NCBI GenBank assembly: GCA_019312705.1
Contig: JAFDCW010000090.1
Span: 1-13,117 of the forward strand
DNA from: Deltaproteobacteria bacterium
GTDB lineage: Bacteria > Myxococcota > Polyangia > Polyangiales > B10-G4
Direction of reading: 5' to 3'
DNA length: 13,117 bases
Shown: piece after piece, positions 7,525 to 13,117 of the stretch
How the letters are laid out: every line of letters begins with the position of its first letter
Position numbering within the stretch: position 1 is the first letter of the stretch
Program-made: the position numbers and the translations under genes
The notes under the pieces: generated by a model
Seen by the model: only the letters and a program-made list of their open reading frames with translations
The model's database searches: none
Told to the model about the DNA's origin: nothing

Positions 7525-9573
7525 CGGTGCCGCTTCGGTTCTCGCGGCGATGCGAGCGCGGCGTGCACGGAACTCTTGCAGGCGAGCCCAGCGCGCTACG
7601 GCGTCGACTCGTTCCTCGTCGGCCGCGGCAACTGCCAGCCGCACCGGCGCTTGGAGCTCATCTTCTGTTTCGAGGGCTTCTTCTTGCTCCGGTTGCTCCG
7701 GCGCTTCCTCGGTCACGGTCTCGGCTGCCGGTTCGGGGAGGTCGGGCCCCTCCGTCGTGGCATTGAGGCTGGCCGCCATGATCGTCGTGGTCCCCGCTGC
7801 GAGCTCGACCACTTCGACGAGGTCATCGAAGCCGTCTGCGGTGATGCGAATCTCGTGCGCGCCGGGGGCGAGGGTCCCGAGGGTGAGGGGGGCCTGCCCG
7901 CGCTGGACGCCATCGACGAATACCTCCGCGGCCCGGGCGGCCTCGGTGGTGAGGCGGACCTGAAGGACCCCCGCGCCGCTCGCCGCGGCCGTCGACGGGG
8001 CCTGGGTTGCTCCTGCATAGTGAAAGCCCACACCGAGCAGTGCCGCTGCCGCCACCGCCGCCGCCGCAATGAAGGCCGGACGGTCCCGGCGAACTCGCCG
8101 AGTATTCGGCGGCGTGATGCCCTCCAGGGGGCGCGCCGCGTCGAGGCTTTGCCGCGTATCGCTCCTCGGCAGTGTGTTCTCGGGGCTCCATCCGTCCTCG
8201 GAGGGCGAGCAGTCCTCGGCGCGCGAGCCGTCGGCGGCGCGCGAGGTGAGTATCTTCGTCGTCTGCGTTCGAGGCTCTTCCCGTCCGTCGGGGTCGGTTA
8301 CTTCGGGGTGGTCGCCTCGCCACGGCGACTTCTCGATGCGGGTCTGCACCCCCGATTCGTCCCCGCCCCACAGTGACCCCGACGCCTCGGTTTGGGTCGG
8401 ACGACTCTCGAGGAGTTCTCCTGTCGCCTCCTCGACGATCTCCGGGAGCTCGACGTCGACGCTGAAGAAGACCTCGGTTGGTGCTTCGGCGAAGCTCGAC
8501 GTGTTCTTCTTGAGATGCGCGCACTCGGTAGCCGCCCGCTCGATATCCGAGTGATCGCCGATGGTGTCCTCGGGTAATGGCGTTGCCGAGATCGCTGCGA
8601 TGCGATGCTCGTGCATGCGTCGCTGAGCGGGGAGCTCCCGGTTGAGCCATCGGCTGAGGATCTTCTCCGGATGGGCGCAGCGCGCGCTGCGGTAGGCTTC
8701 GAGCGCCATACGCATCTCTTCTGCATCTTGAAAACGCTCGTCGGGGTTCTGGGCCAGGGCCCGGTCGATGATTTCGGTCAGCTCCTTCGGTAGATGTGCA
8801 TTGACCTCGGCGAGCGGTTTGAAGTCGCCCCGGCGAACCTTCTTGAGCGTCTGCAGGGTGTTCAGGTCGGGCGAGAACATGCGCCGGCCGGCGAGCCACT
8901 CCCACAGACAGACTCCGGTAGAGAAGATGTCCGAGCGGTAGTCGATGGGTGCTGACCGGGTGGCCTGCTCCGGGCTCATGTAGCGGACCTTGCCCTTGAT
9001 CGTTCCGGCGGTCGTCTGCGAACTCTGGATCGCGCTCTTTGCGATCCCGAAGTCGATGATCTTCACGACGCCATCGAAGCCGACGATCAAATTGTGGGGG
9101 GTCACGTCTCGGTGAATCAATCCCACGGGAGCGCCGTCGTCGTCTTCGAGGGCGTGGGCGTGAGCCAACCCTGCGCAAACCTGCTCTCCGATCCAGGCCA
9201 CGATCTCAGGAGGAATGGGGCGCCCGCGAGCTTTCATGGCGGTGGCCACACGGCTCATGTCGATGCCGCTCAGCATCTCCATGGCGATGTAGTACGACCC
9301 GGCCTCGCGGCCGTACTCGTAGCTGCGCACGATGTTGTCGTGCTCGAGGCGCGAGACGAGCTTCGCTTCGTCGACGAACATGTCGATGAAGTCTCCCCGG
9401 GCGGCGATGTCTGGCAGCATGCGTTTGACCGCCACGACCCGCGGCAGCTGGCTCCTCCCGAGGGGCCGCGACCCATAGACCTCAGCCATGCCACCTCGGG
9501 CGAGCCGACTGACGAGGAGGAAGCGTCCGAAGGTGAAGGCGGCGGTTTCTTCTCGGGCTCGGATCGGGGGCAT
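7279..9573 (-). CDS. Membrane Ser/Thr protein kinase with PEGA domain
   Basis: This is a predicted Hanks-type kinase of 764 aa. The start at ATG 9573 is preceded by GAGGT 8 nt upstream. The kinase domain spans about 15-300. It has a glycine loop ARGGMAEVY (first Gly replaced by Ala), AVK with Lys50, HRDVTPHN with Asp156 and Asn161, DFG with Asp174, and YMSPE as the end of the activation segment; it should be active. A Thr/Ser/Asp-rich linker (about 330-495) leads to one membrane segment (about 500-520, AAAAVAAAALLGVG). A PEGA-type beta domain (about 535-602; VFVDGVQRG, HEIRITADGF) follows, predicted to be on the periplasmic side, then an acidic Glu/Pro stretch. Residues 684-764 are encoded antisense to alr and look like charged low-complexity sequence. 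The signal and targets are unknown. The gene is divergent from mlaE. Confidence 0.93.
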   Translation of the reverse strand: MPPIRAREETAAFTFGRFLLVSRLARGGMAEVYGSRPLGRSQLPRVVAVKRMLPDIAARGDFIDMFVDEAKLVSRLEHDNIVRSYEYGREAGSYYIAMEMLSGIDMSRVATAMKARGRPIPPEIVAWIGEQVCAGLAHAHALEDDDGAPVGLIHRDVTPHNLIVGFDGVVKIIDFGIAKSAIQSSQTTAGTIKGKVRYMSPEQATRSAPIDYRSDIFSTGVCLWEWLAGRRMFSPDLNTLQTLKKVRRGDFKPLAEVNAHLPKELTEIIDRALAQNPDERFQDAEEMRMALEAYRSARCAHPEKILSRWLNRELPAQRRMHEHRIAAISATPLPEDTIGDHSDIERAATECAHLKKNTSSFAEAPTEVFFSVDVELPEIVEEATGELLESRPTQTEASGSLWGGDESGVQTRIEKSPWRGDHPEVTDPDGREEPRTQTTKILTSRAADGSRAEDCSPSEDGWSPENTLPRSDTRQSLDAARPLEGITPPNTRRVRRDRPAFIAAAAVAAAALLGVGFHYAGATQAPSTAAASGAGVLQVRLTTEAARAAEVFVDGVQRGQAPLTLGTLAPGAHEIRITADGFDDLVEVVELAAGTTTIMAASLNATTEGPDLPEPAAETVTEEAPEQPEQEEALETEDELQAPVRLAVAAADEERVDAVARWARLQEFRARRARIAARTEAAPLEVEPRDSAGDVGQDLIGDGSRRDGDLLGVDGVGALSPEDDGFIPNASLGDGRDVEGREIHRDPTDDGTAHASDEHRAAVP

Positions 9574-9634
9574 GGGGGACCTCGGCCTGTGTCTTTGCAA
9601 GGGAGGAGCGCCGCGTGCTCCGGTTCGTCGATGA

Positions 9635-9654
9635 GAACGGCGCCTGGCGCGTTC
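9635..9654. repeat. Near-perfect inverted repeat between kinase and mlaE
   Basis: GAACGGCGCC, T, GGCGCGTTC forms arms of nine base pairs around a single central base, with one bulged G on the left arm. It lies near the middle of the 171-bp divergent gap (62 bp from the kinase ATG, 91 bp from the mlaE GTG). It could be a two-fold operator site. GC-rich chance palindromes are common, so support is weak. Confidence 0.3.
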
Positions 9655-9732
9655 GCTGTTCTAGCCCGTTCCCAATCTCCGGTAGAGATCATGACGACCT
9701 GACGGGAAGTCGGCCCTTTTGGGCATGCCTGC

Positions 9733-9744
9733 CATACTTTCGCC
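9733..9744 (+). promoter_or_regulatory. -10-like CATACT placed for a leaderless mlaE mRNA
   Basis: CATACT (9733-9738) shares four of six bases with TATAAT and ends 6 nt before the GTG start at 9745. Transcription would therefore begin about at the start codon. No Shine-Dalgarno sequence lies in the intervening TTCGCC. No -35 box is obvious. The same hexamer-N6-start spacing occurs before the genes at 12379 and 12987. Confidence 0.4.
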
Positions 9745-10608
9745 GTGACGGAGTCCGTCCAGGGAGCTCCAGAGGGGAGCGCTGAGCAGCTGCCCCCCGA
9801 GGTTCCAGCGGGGCCGGGTATCGTGGTCCGGGCGGCCGATGCCCTCATCGCCGTCCCGGTGGCCTTCTTCGCCGAGATCGGCGTCGTGGCGACTCTCCTC
9901 GGGCAGGCGTTGTTCTGGGGGATACGGCCCCCGTACCGGGGGCGGCTCTGGATCGACGCGATGGACTTCATCGGTGTCGGCTCGATCTTCATCGTGGGCC
10001 TGACAGGTCTCTTCATCGGCATGGTCTTCGGCATCCAACTCGTCGACGGATTTCGGCAATTCGGCGCGGAGAATCAGGTCGGAGCCGTCGTCGGCCTCGC
10101 CCTGACCCGGGAACTCGCGCCGGTCTTTTCGGCGCTCATGGTCTCGAGCCGAGCGGGCAGCGCGATGACTACCGAGATAGGCTCGATGCGCGTGACGGAC
10201 CAGATCGACGCGCTCACCACCATGGCGGTCAACCCGGTTCAGTACCTCGTCGTCCCTCGGCTCATCGCCGGGACCCTGATGGTCCCCCTGCTCACGATGC
10301 TCTTCAACCTCATCGGCATCTTCGGCGCATGGATCATCTGCGTGAAGGTCCTCGCCCTCGACAGCGGCGTCTTCATCGACAAGGTGCGGTGGTACGTCGA
10401 CCTCGAAGACCTGAACCAAGGCCTCATCAAGGCTGTCGTCTTTGGTTTCACCATTGCGCTCATCGCCTGCCGTCAGGGGTTCTACGCGAGCGGCGGAGCG
10501 GCCGGGGTCGGCCGAGCGACGAATCGCAGCGTCGTGCACAGCGCGGTCGCGATTCTCATCCTCGACTACATCGTGACCAGCCTGATCACCGGACAAGGCG
10601 GCCTGTGA
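9745..10608 (+). CDS. mlaE: MlaE-family ABC transporter permease
   Basis: This is the inner-membrane permease of the Mla phospholipid transporter, which moves phospholipids between the inner and outer membranes of Gram-negative cells. The product has 287 aa from GTG 9745, with about 25 extra hydrophilic N-terminal residues. Hydrophobic segments lie near 35-58, 75-100, 125-135, 165-205, 228-245 and 263-282. The MlaE signature is clear at about 119-157: ALTRELAPVFSALM, then SRAGSAMTTEIGSM, then RVTDQIDAL, the coupling region that contacts the ATPase. The stop overlaps the next gene by 4 bp (GTGA), so mlaE and mlaF are translationally coupled. Family assignment is secure. The direction of lipid transport and the exact lipid cannot be read from sequence. 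Confidence 0.94.
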   Translation: MTESVQGAPEGSAEQLPPEVPAGPGIVVRAADALIAVPVAFFAEIGVVATLLGQALFWGIRPPYRGRLWIDAMDFIGVGSIFIVGLTGLFIGMVFGIQLVDGFRQFGAENQVGAVVGLALTRELAPVFSALMVSSRAGSAMTTEIGSMRVTDQIDALTTMAVNPVQYLVVPRLIAGTLMVPLLTMLFNLIGIFGAWIICVKVLALDSGVFIDKVRWYVDLEDLNQGLIKAVVFGFTIALIACRQGFYASGGAAGVGRATNRSVVHSAVAILILDYIVTSLITGQGGL

Positions 10609-11405
10609 GCGCCCCGGCGGCAAACGTCGACGAGAAGGACCCGATACAGATCCGCATCGAGGGAGTCGAGAAACGCTACGGCGAACACGAGGTCCTCCGT
10701 GGGGTTTCCTTCGACGTGACCCGCGGAATTACCAACGTGATCATCGGCGCGTCGGGGGCCGGCAAGTCGGTCTTGATGAGGCAGATCATGCGCCTCGAGC
10801 GTCCCGACGCTGGCTCCATCGTCGTCGATGGGCAGGACATCGTCCCGATGAACGAGGTTGCCCTCACCAAGGTGCGCCGCAAGTTCGGTATGGTTTTTCA
10901 GGCCTCGGCGCTCTTCGACTCGATGGACGTATTCGAAAACGTCGCGTTTCCCCTCCGCGAGCATACGAAGATGCGACGCAAGGAGATCCGCGAGCGGGTC
11001 ATGCAGCGCCTCGAAGACCTCGAAGTGGCTCACGCAGCGCGCAAGATGCCCGACGAACTCTCCGGGGGCATGAAGAAGCGAGTCGCCGTCGCCCGGGCCC
11101 TAGTCCTGGAACCCGAGGTGCTGATCTACGACGAACCGACAACCGGCCTAGACCCCATCACCTCGCGCACGGTCGATGAGTTGATGGTGCGCACCCGCGA
11201 GCAATACGGGGTCACCGGCATCGTGATCACCCACGATATGGCGTCGGTCTTCACCATCGCGGACCGCATCAACTACCTCTACAAGGGCCGCATCACCGCG
11301 TCTGGGACCCCCGAAGAGTTCCTGGCCTCCGAGGACCCGGCGACGCGGGAGTTCCTCGAAGCCTCCGGCGTCGGCACTTCGGCGGCCTTCGCGAAGCGCC
11401 GCTGA
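10605..11405 (+). CDS. mlaF: MlaF-family ABC transporter ATPase
   Basis: This ATP-binding subunit powers the MlaE permease. The start is GTG 10605 (266 aa), overlapping the mlaE stop by 4 bp; the open frame extends further upstream, but only as a shadow inside mlaE. The ATPase motifs appear in order: Walker A GASGAGKS (48-55), Q-loop VFQASALF with Gln99, signature LSGGM (152-156), Walker B LIYDEP (173-178), D-loop GLDP, and switch His210 in VITHD. ELSGGMKKRVAVARAL closely follows MlaF/Ttg2A proteins. The tail (about 235-266) is short. No mlaD, mlaC or mlaB follows; the next gene is convergent and begins 10 bp away. The substrate-binding MCE protein must be encoded elsewhere. Confidence 0.93.
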   Translation: MSAPAANVDEKDPIQIRIEGVEKRYGEHEVLRGVSFDVTRGITNVIIGASGAGKSVLMRQIMRLERPDAGSIVVDGQDIVPMNEVALTKVRRKFGMVFQASALFDSMDVFENVAFPLREHTKMRRKEIRERVMQRLEDLEVAHAARKMPDELSGGMKKRVAVARALVLEPEVLIYDEPTTGLDPITSRTVDELMVRTREQYGVTGIVITHDMASVFTIADRINYLYKGRITASGTPEEFLASEDPATREFLEASGVGTSAAFAKRR

Positions 11406-11421
11406 CCTCGCCGATCAGCGG
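11399..11421. terminator. Small hairpin spanning both convergent stop codons
   Basis: CCGCTGA (11399-11405) and TCAGCGG (11415-11421) form a perfect 7-bp stem with a 9-nt loop. The left arm ends with the TGA of mlaF. The right arm begins with the TGA of the methylase gene read on the other strand. No T tract follows on either strand, so it would be a weak bidirectional terminator at best. Confidence 0.3.
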
Positions 11422-12287
11422 TAGTTGCGCACGACGACTTCGCTCACCTTGCCGCGGCGTTTGGCGTTGCAGTTGATGGCGCGCGGGGCCGCGACGGTGT
11501 CGATGGTGAAGCCGCGGTAGAGTTCACGGATCAGGGGCACGTCGCTGTTCGAGAGCATGAGCCTACAGCCGCGCCGGTCGAGGACCCGGAAGACGTCGCG
11601 GAGCTTCACCTGCATATCGGTGCCAAATCCGTTCTTCGCGTAGCCCGTGAAATTCGCCGTGTCGCTGACGGGCGCATAGGGGGGATCGAAGTAGACGAAG
11701 TCGCCGGGGCGAGCGCTCTCGAGCAGACCCTCGAAGCCTTGCTGGCGAATCTCGGCCTGGGAGAGGGCCGCGCTGGCGGCGAGCAAGCCTTCGGGATCGA
11801 GGATCTTCGGGTTCTTGTAGCGCCCCGCCGGCACGTTGAACTCGCCGCGGCGGTTCACTCGGTGCAGGCCGTTGAAGCAGGTCTTGTTGAGGTAGATGAA
11901 GGTCGCCGCCCGCTCTGCGGACTTCATGCCGGGCTGGTTGTAGCGCGTGCGGACCTCGTAGTAGCTCTCCTGGTTGTGTCCCTCGGCGAGGGCCTGGAGA
12001 TGGGGGACGAGGGCCGCGGGGGCGTCCCGAACCCACTCGTAGACGTTAATCAGCTCGGGGTTGATGTCCGAGACCAGGGCCCTCAGGGGCTGGCGCCGGA
12101 AGAAGAGGGCTCCGCCGCCAAAGAATGGCTCCACGTGGCGCATCATCTCGACCCCGCTGGGGAGCAGGGGCTCGAGCTGCCTTAGAATTCGGCCCTTTCC
12201 GCCCACCCATTTCACGATGGGGGCGGGGGCCCGGGTCGGGGCCTGCTGGGGGATAATCGGGCTAAGGAGCGCGGCGGATGTAGCCAT
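11415..12287 (-). CDS. dam: Dam-type DNA adenine N6-methyltransferase, apparently orphan
   Basis: This enzyme transfers a methyl group from SAM to the N6 of adenine; Dam/DpnM relatives target GATC. The product has 290 aa from ATG 12287 (an in-frame GTG at 12308 would add seven residues), close to the 270-285 of Dam. An N-terminal segment of about 25 residues precedes KWVGGKGR (26-33, SAM-side motif X). EPFFGGGALFF (53-63) is motif I, DINPELI (74-80) motif II, and YFDPPY (199-204) holds the DPPY catalytic motif IV; the order marks the alpha group. FIYLNKTCFNGLHR (about 130-143), LSNSD and the final AKRRGKVSEVVVRNY also match the Dam/DpnM family. No restriction nuclease gene is adjacent, so it is probably a solitary regulatory or repair-related enzyme. 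GATC specificity is inferred from family only. Confidence 0.92.
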   Translation of the reverse strand: MATSAALLSPIIPQQAPTRAPAPIVKWVGGKGRILRQLEPLLPSGVEMMRHVEPFFGGGALFFRRQPLRALVSDINPELINVYEWVRDAPAALVPHLQALAEGHNQESYYEVRTRYNQPGMKSAERAATFIYLNKTCFNGLHRVNRRGEFNVPAGRYKNPKILDPEGLLAASAALSQAEIRQQGFEGLLESARPGDFVYFDPPYAPVSDTANFTGYAKNGFGTDMQVKLRDVFRVLDRRGCRLMLSNSDVPLIRELYRGFTIDTVAAPRAINCNAKRRGKVSEVVVRNYR

Positions 12288-12290
12288 GCA

Positions 12291-12308
12291 TCCGACACTA
12301 TCCGACAC
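12291..12308. repeat. Direct repeat TCCGACAC x2, 10-bp period, before dam
   Basis: TCCGACAC occurs at 12291-12298 and 12301-12308, one helical turn apart. On the minus strand the bases between and around the copies read GATAGT (12302-12297), a possible -10 lying 9 nt before the dam ATG. A T8 run lies 17 bp further upstream on that strand (A8 at 12320-12327 on the plus strand). Two in-phase copies around a -10 box would suit a repressor site. Confidence 0.35.
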
Positions 12309-12330
12309 ACACCTACATCAAAAAAAATCG

Positions 12331-12340
12331 ACAGATCTGT
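12331..12340. promoter_or_regulatory. Perfect GATC-centred palindrome ACAGATCTGT
   Basis: This 10-bp perfect palindrome sits in the 91-bp gap between dam and the zinc-ribbon gene, just upstream of the proposed -35 of the latter. Its centre is GATC, the expected target of the neighbouring methylase. It could be a methylation-sensitive operator. Confidence 0.35.
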
Positions 12341-12342
12341 GG

Positions 12343-12378
12343 TTGGGGCGCTCTTCGGCGGTTCGCTATCATTGCTCG
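12343..12378 (+). promoter_or_regulatory. Putative promoter TTGGGG-N18-TATCAT, leaderless start
   Basis: TTGGGG (12343-12348) and TATCAT (12367-12372) are separated by 18 bp. The -10 ends 6 nt before the ATG at 12379, so the transcript should start at or next to the start codon. No Shine-Dalgarno sequence is present in the intervening TGCTCG. Confidence 0.45.
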
Positions 12379-12948
12379 ATGGTTCCCCCTCCGGCCGGCC
12401 CCTGTCCCCGCTGCGGAGTCGCGTTGCGCCCGGCTGAAGTCGCCGGCTGCGCGATGCACGGCTGTATGCGGTGCGGAGCCCTCTGGCTCGACTTCGTCTC
12501 CACCGGGAAGGTGATGTCATGCATGCACGCGGGGGCCCTCGAGGCGGCCAACCGTGCGACTCAGGGCGCTCAGGTTGCCGTGGACACGACAGGGGCCGAC
12601 CTGCCGTGTCCGGTATGTCATCGGCCCATGAAGCGCATGCACGTCGGTGGGACCACGGTGGAGGTCGACCGCTGTAACGACCACGGCACCTTCTTCGATC
12701 GCGACGAGCTTCGTCAGGCGGCCGAGCAAGTCGCCGCCCGGCGCGGCTCTCACGCGGCGGGAGCGCCGGCGGCCATCGCGGCGGCCAGCGCCGGGGAGTA
12801 TTCGCTCTCCGCGGATCCGCGTTTCAGCGGCGTCTTCGGCGACGACGATGACGACGATGACTACGACAGCGGCGGAGGGGGAGGCATCGCCCTCGCCGGC
12901 GCCTTCGTCCTCTTTGAGGTCCTACTCGACGTATTCATGGACTCGTAG
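12379..12948 (+). CDS. Double zf-TFIIB zinc-ribbon protein with acidic and hydrophobic tail
   Basis: This 189-aa protein starts at ATG 12379. It has two zinc-ribbon modules of the zf-TFIIB type. The first has Cys9/Cys12 and Cys29/Cys32 followed by GALWLD. The second has Cys77/Cys80 (CPVC) and Cys99/His102 in DRCNDHGTFFDRDEL, close to the family consensus of a Cys-x2-His-Gly-x-(W/F)-(F)-D ending. An Ala-rich linker leads to a run of seven Asp (155-161), a Gly5 stretch and a short hydrophobic C-terminus (about 169-187) that might be a membrane or protein-docking segment. There is no signal peptide, so it is probably cytoplasmic. The function of such bacterial proteins is largely unknown and a role in transcription is not shown. 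An open frame continues upstream into dam on the other strand, but that part is a shadow. Confidence 0.87.
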   Translation: MVPPPAGPCPRCGVALRPAEVAGCAMHGCMRCGALWLDFVSTGKVMSCMHAGALEAANRATQGAQVAVDTTGADLPCPVCHRPMKRMHVGGTTVEVDRCNDHGTFFDRDELRQAAEQVAARRGSHAAGAPAAIAAASAGEYSLSADPRFSGVFGDDDDDDDYDSGGGGGIALAGAFVLFEVLLDVFMDS

Positions 12949-12974
12949 TGGCGAAACCACTCCCGTGATCGGGG

Positions 12975-12986
12975 TATCATCGCCGG
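12975..12986 (+). promoter_or_regulatory. -10-like TATCAT placed for a leaderless lipoprotein mRNA
   Basis: TATCAT (12975-12980) ends 6 nt before the ATG at 12987, the same sequence and spacing as before 12379. It is preceded by a short inverted repeat CCCG-TGAT-CGGG (12962-12973), which might instead be the end hairpin of the previous gene. No -35 box is clear. Confidence 0.4.
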
Positions 12987-13117
12987 ATGCATATCAGGCT
13001 GGCTTCAGCGCTCCTCACCGCAGCGGTCCTCGTCGCGTGCGGAGATGATTCGGCACTGCGTGACGGGGCCGTGGATTCGGCGACGGGAGGCGACTCGTCG
13101 ATGCGGGGAGACTCCTC
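12987..13117 (+). CDS. Asp/Ser-rich lipoprotein, 5' end only
   Basis: The frame is open from ATG 12987 to the right edge (43 complete codons). The N-terminus is a textbook lipoprotein signal: MHIRLAS, a hydrophobic core LLTAAVLVA, and the lipobox LVAC with Cys18, followed by GDD. Asp at +3 rather than +2 does not predict inner-membrane retention by the E. coli rule. The following residues are rich in Asp, Ser and Gly, a flexible linker common at the start of secreted lipoproteins in Myxococcota. The domain that would define the function lies outside the window. The gene follows the zinc-ribbon gene by 38 bp on the same strand, but appears to have its own -10 box. Confidence 0.75.
   Translation, partial: MHIRLASALLTAAVLVACGDDSALRDGAVDSATGGDSSMRGDS

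Noticed and set aside
7823..9178. Second minus-strand frame (451 codons) within the kinase gene
   Set aside because: It is the shifted frame of the kinase; the kinase motifs all lie in the frame that starts at 9573.
9574..9690. Possible short upstream peptide before the kinase
   Set aside because: A frame begins at an ATG near 9690 on the minus strand, but it has no ribosome site or codon bias and runs into the kinase as a shadow frame.
1..13117. CRISPR arrays, tRNA/rRNA genes, transposases, integrases, biosynthetic or defence clusters
   Set aside because: I looked for spaced direct repeats, RNA gene signatures and mobile-element proteins and saw none. All large frames are explained by the ten genes listed.

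Overview
The window is about 13 kb of GC-rich DNA carrying ten protein genes, two of them cut by the window ends. I see no tRNA, rRNA, CRISPR array, insertion sequence or phage gene. The gene set suggests a delta-proteobacterial or Myxococcota-type Gram-negative bacterium. The evidence is a GGMAEVY-type Ser/Thr kinase with a PEGA domain behind one membrane segment, several apparent lipoproteins (one rich in Asp and Ser), a DUF6600-type Trp/Tyr-rich protein, an orphan Dam-type methylase, an MlaE/MlaF pair, and frequent GTG starts. This placement rests on family resemblance; no marker gene is present.

Layout. Positions 1-799 (minus strand) hold a TPR lipoprotein that runs off the left edge. A 258-bp divergent gap separates it from an M74 (MepA-like) murein endopeptidase with a long coiled-coil tail (1058-2398, plus). 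That gene converges with a 3-bp gap on a DUF6600-like lipoprotein (2402-4150, minus). A subtilisin-type lipoprotein protease follows on the same strand (4317-6239, minus). A 133-bp divergent gap leads to alanine racemase (6373-7524, plus). The racemase is overlapped tail-to-tail for 246 bp by a Ser/Thr kinase (7279-9573, minus). A divergent gap of about 170 bp then leads to an mlaE-mlaF operon (9745-11405, plus), which converges on a Dam-like adenine methylase (11415-12287, minus). A 91-bp divergent gap leads to a double zf-TFIIB protein (12379-12948, plus), followed by the 5' end of a small lipoprotein gene (12987 onward, plus).

The main theme is the cell envelope: peptidoglycan precursor supply (alanine racemase), peptidoglycan cleavage (M74), outer-membrane phospholipid transport (MlaEF), four exported lipoproteins and a membrane kinase. 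This is mostly housekeeping and envelope content, and I do not see a clear new multi-gene defence or biosynthetic system.

The points most worth a second look are regulatory or architectural. First, at three genes a -10-like hexamer lies exactly 6 nt before the start codon, which suggests leaderless mRNAs. Second, the dam/zinc-ribbon divergent gap contains a perfect GATC-centred palindrome, helically phased direct repeats and an A8 tract. Third, the kinase C-terminus is encoded antisense to the last 243 coding bases of alr. Fourth, MlaEF has no MlaD beside it.
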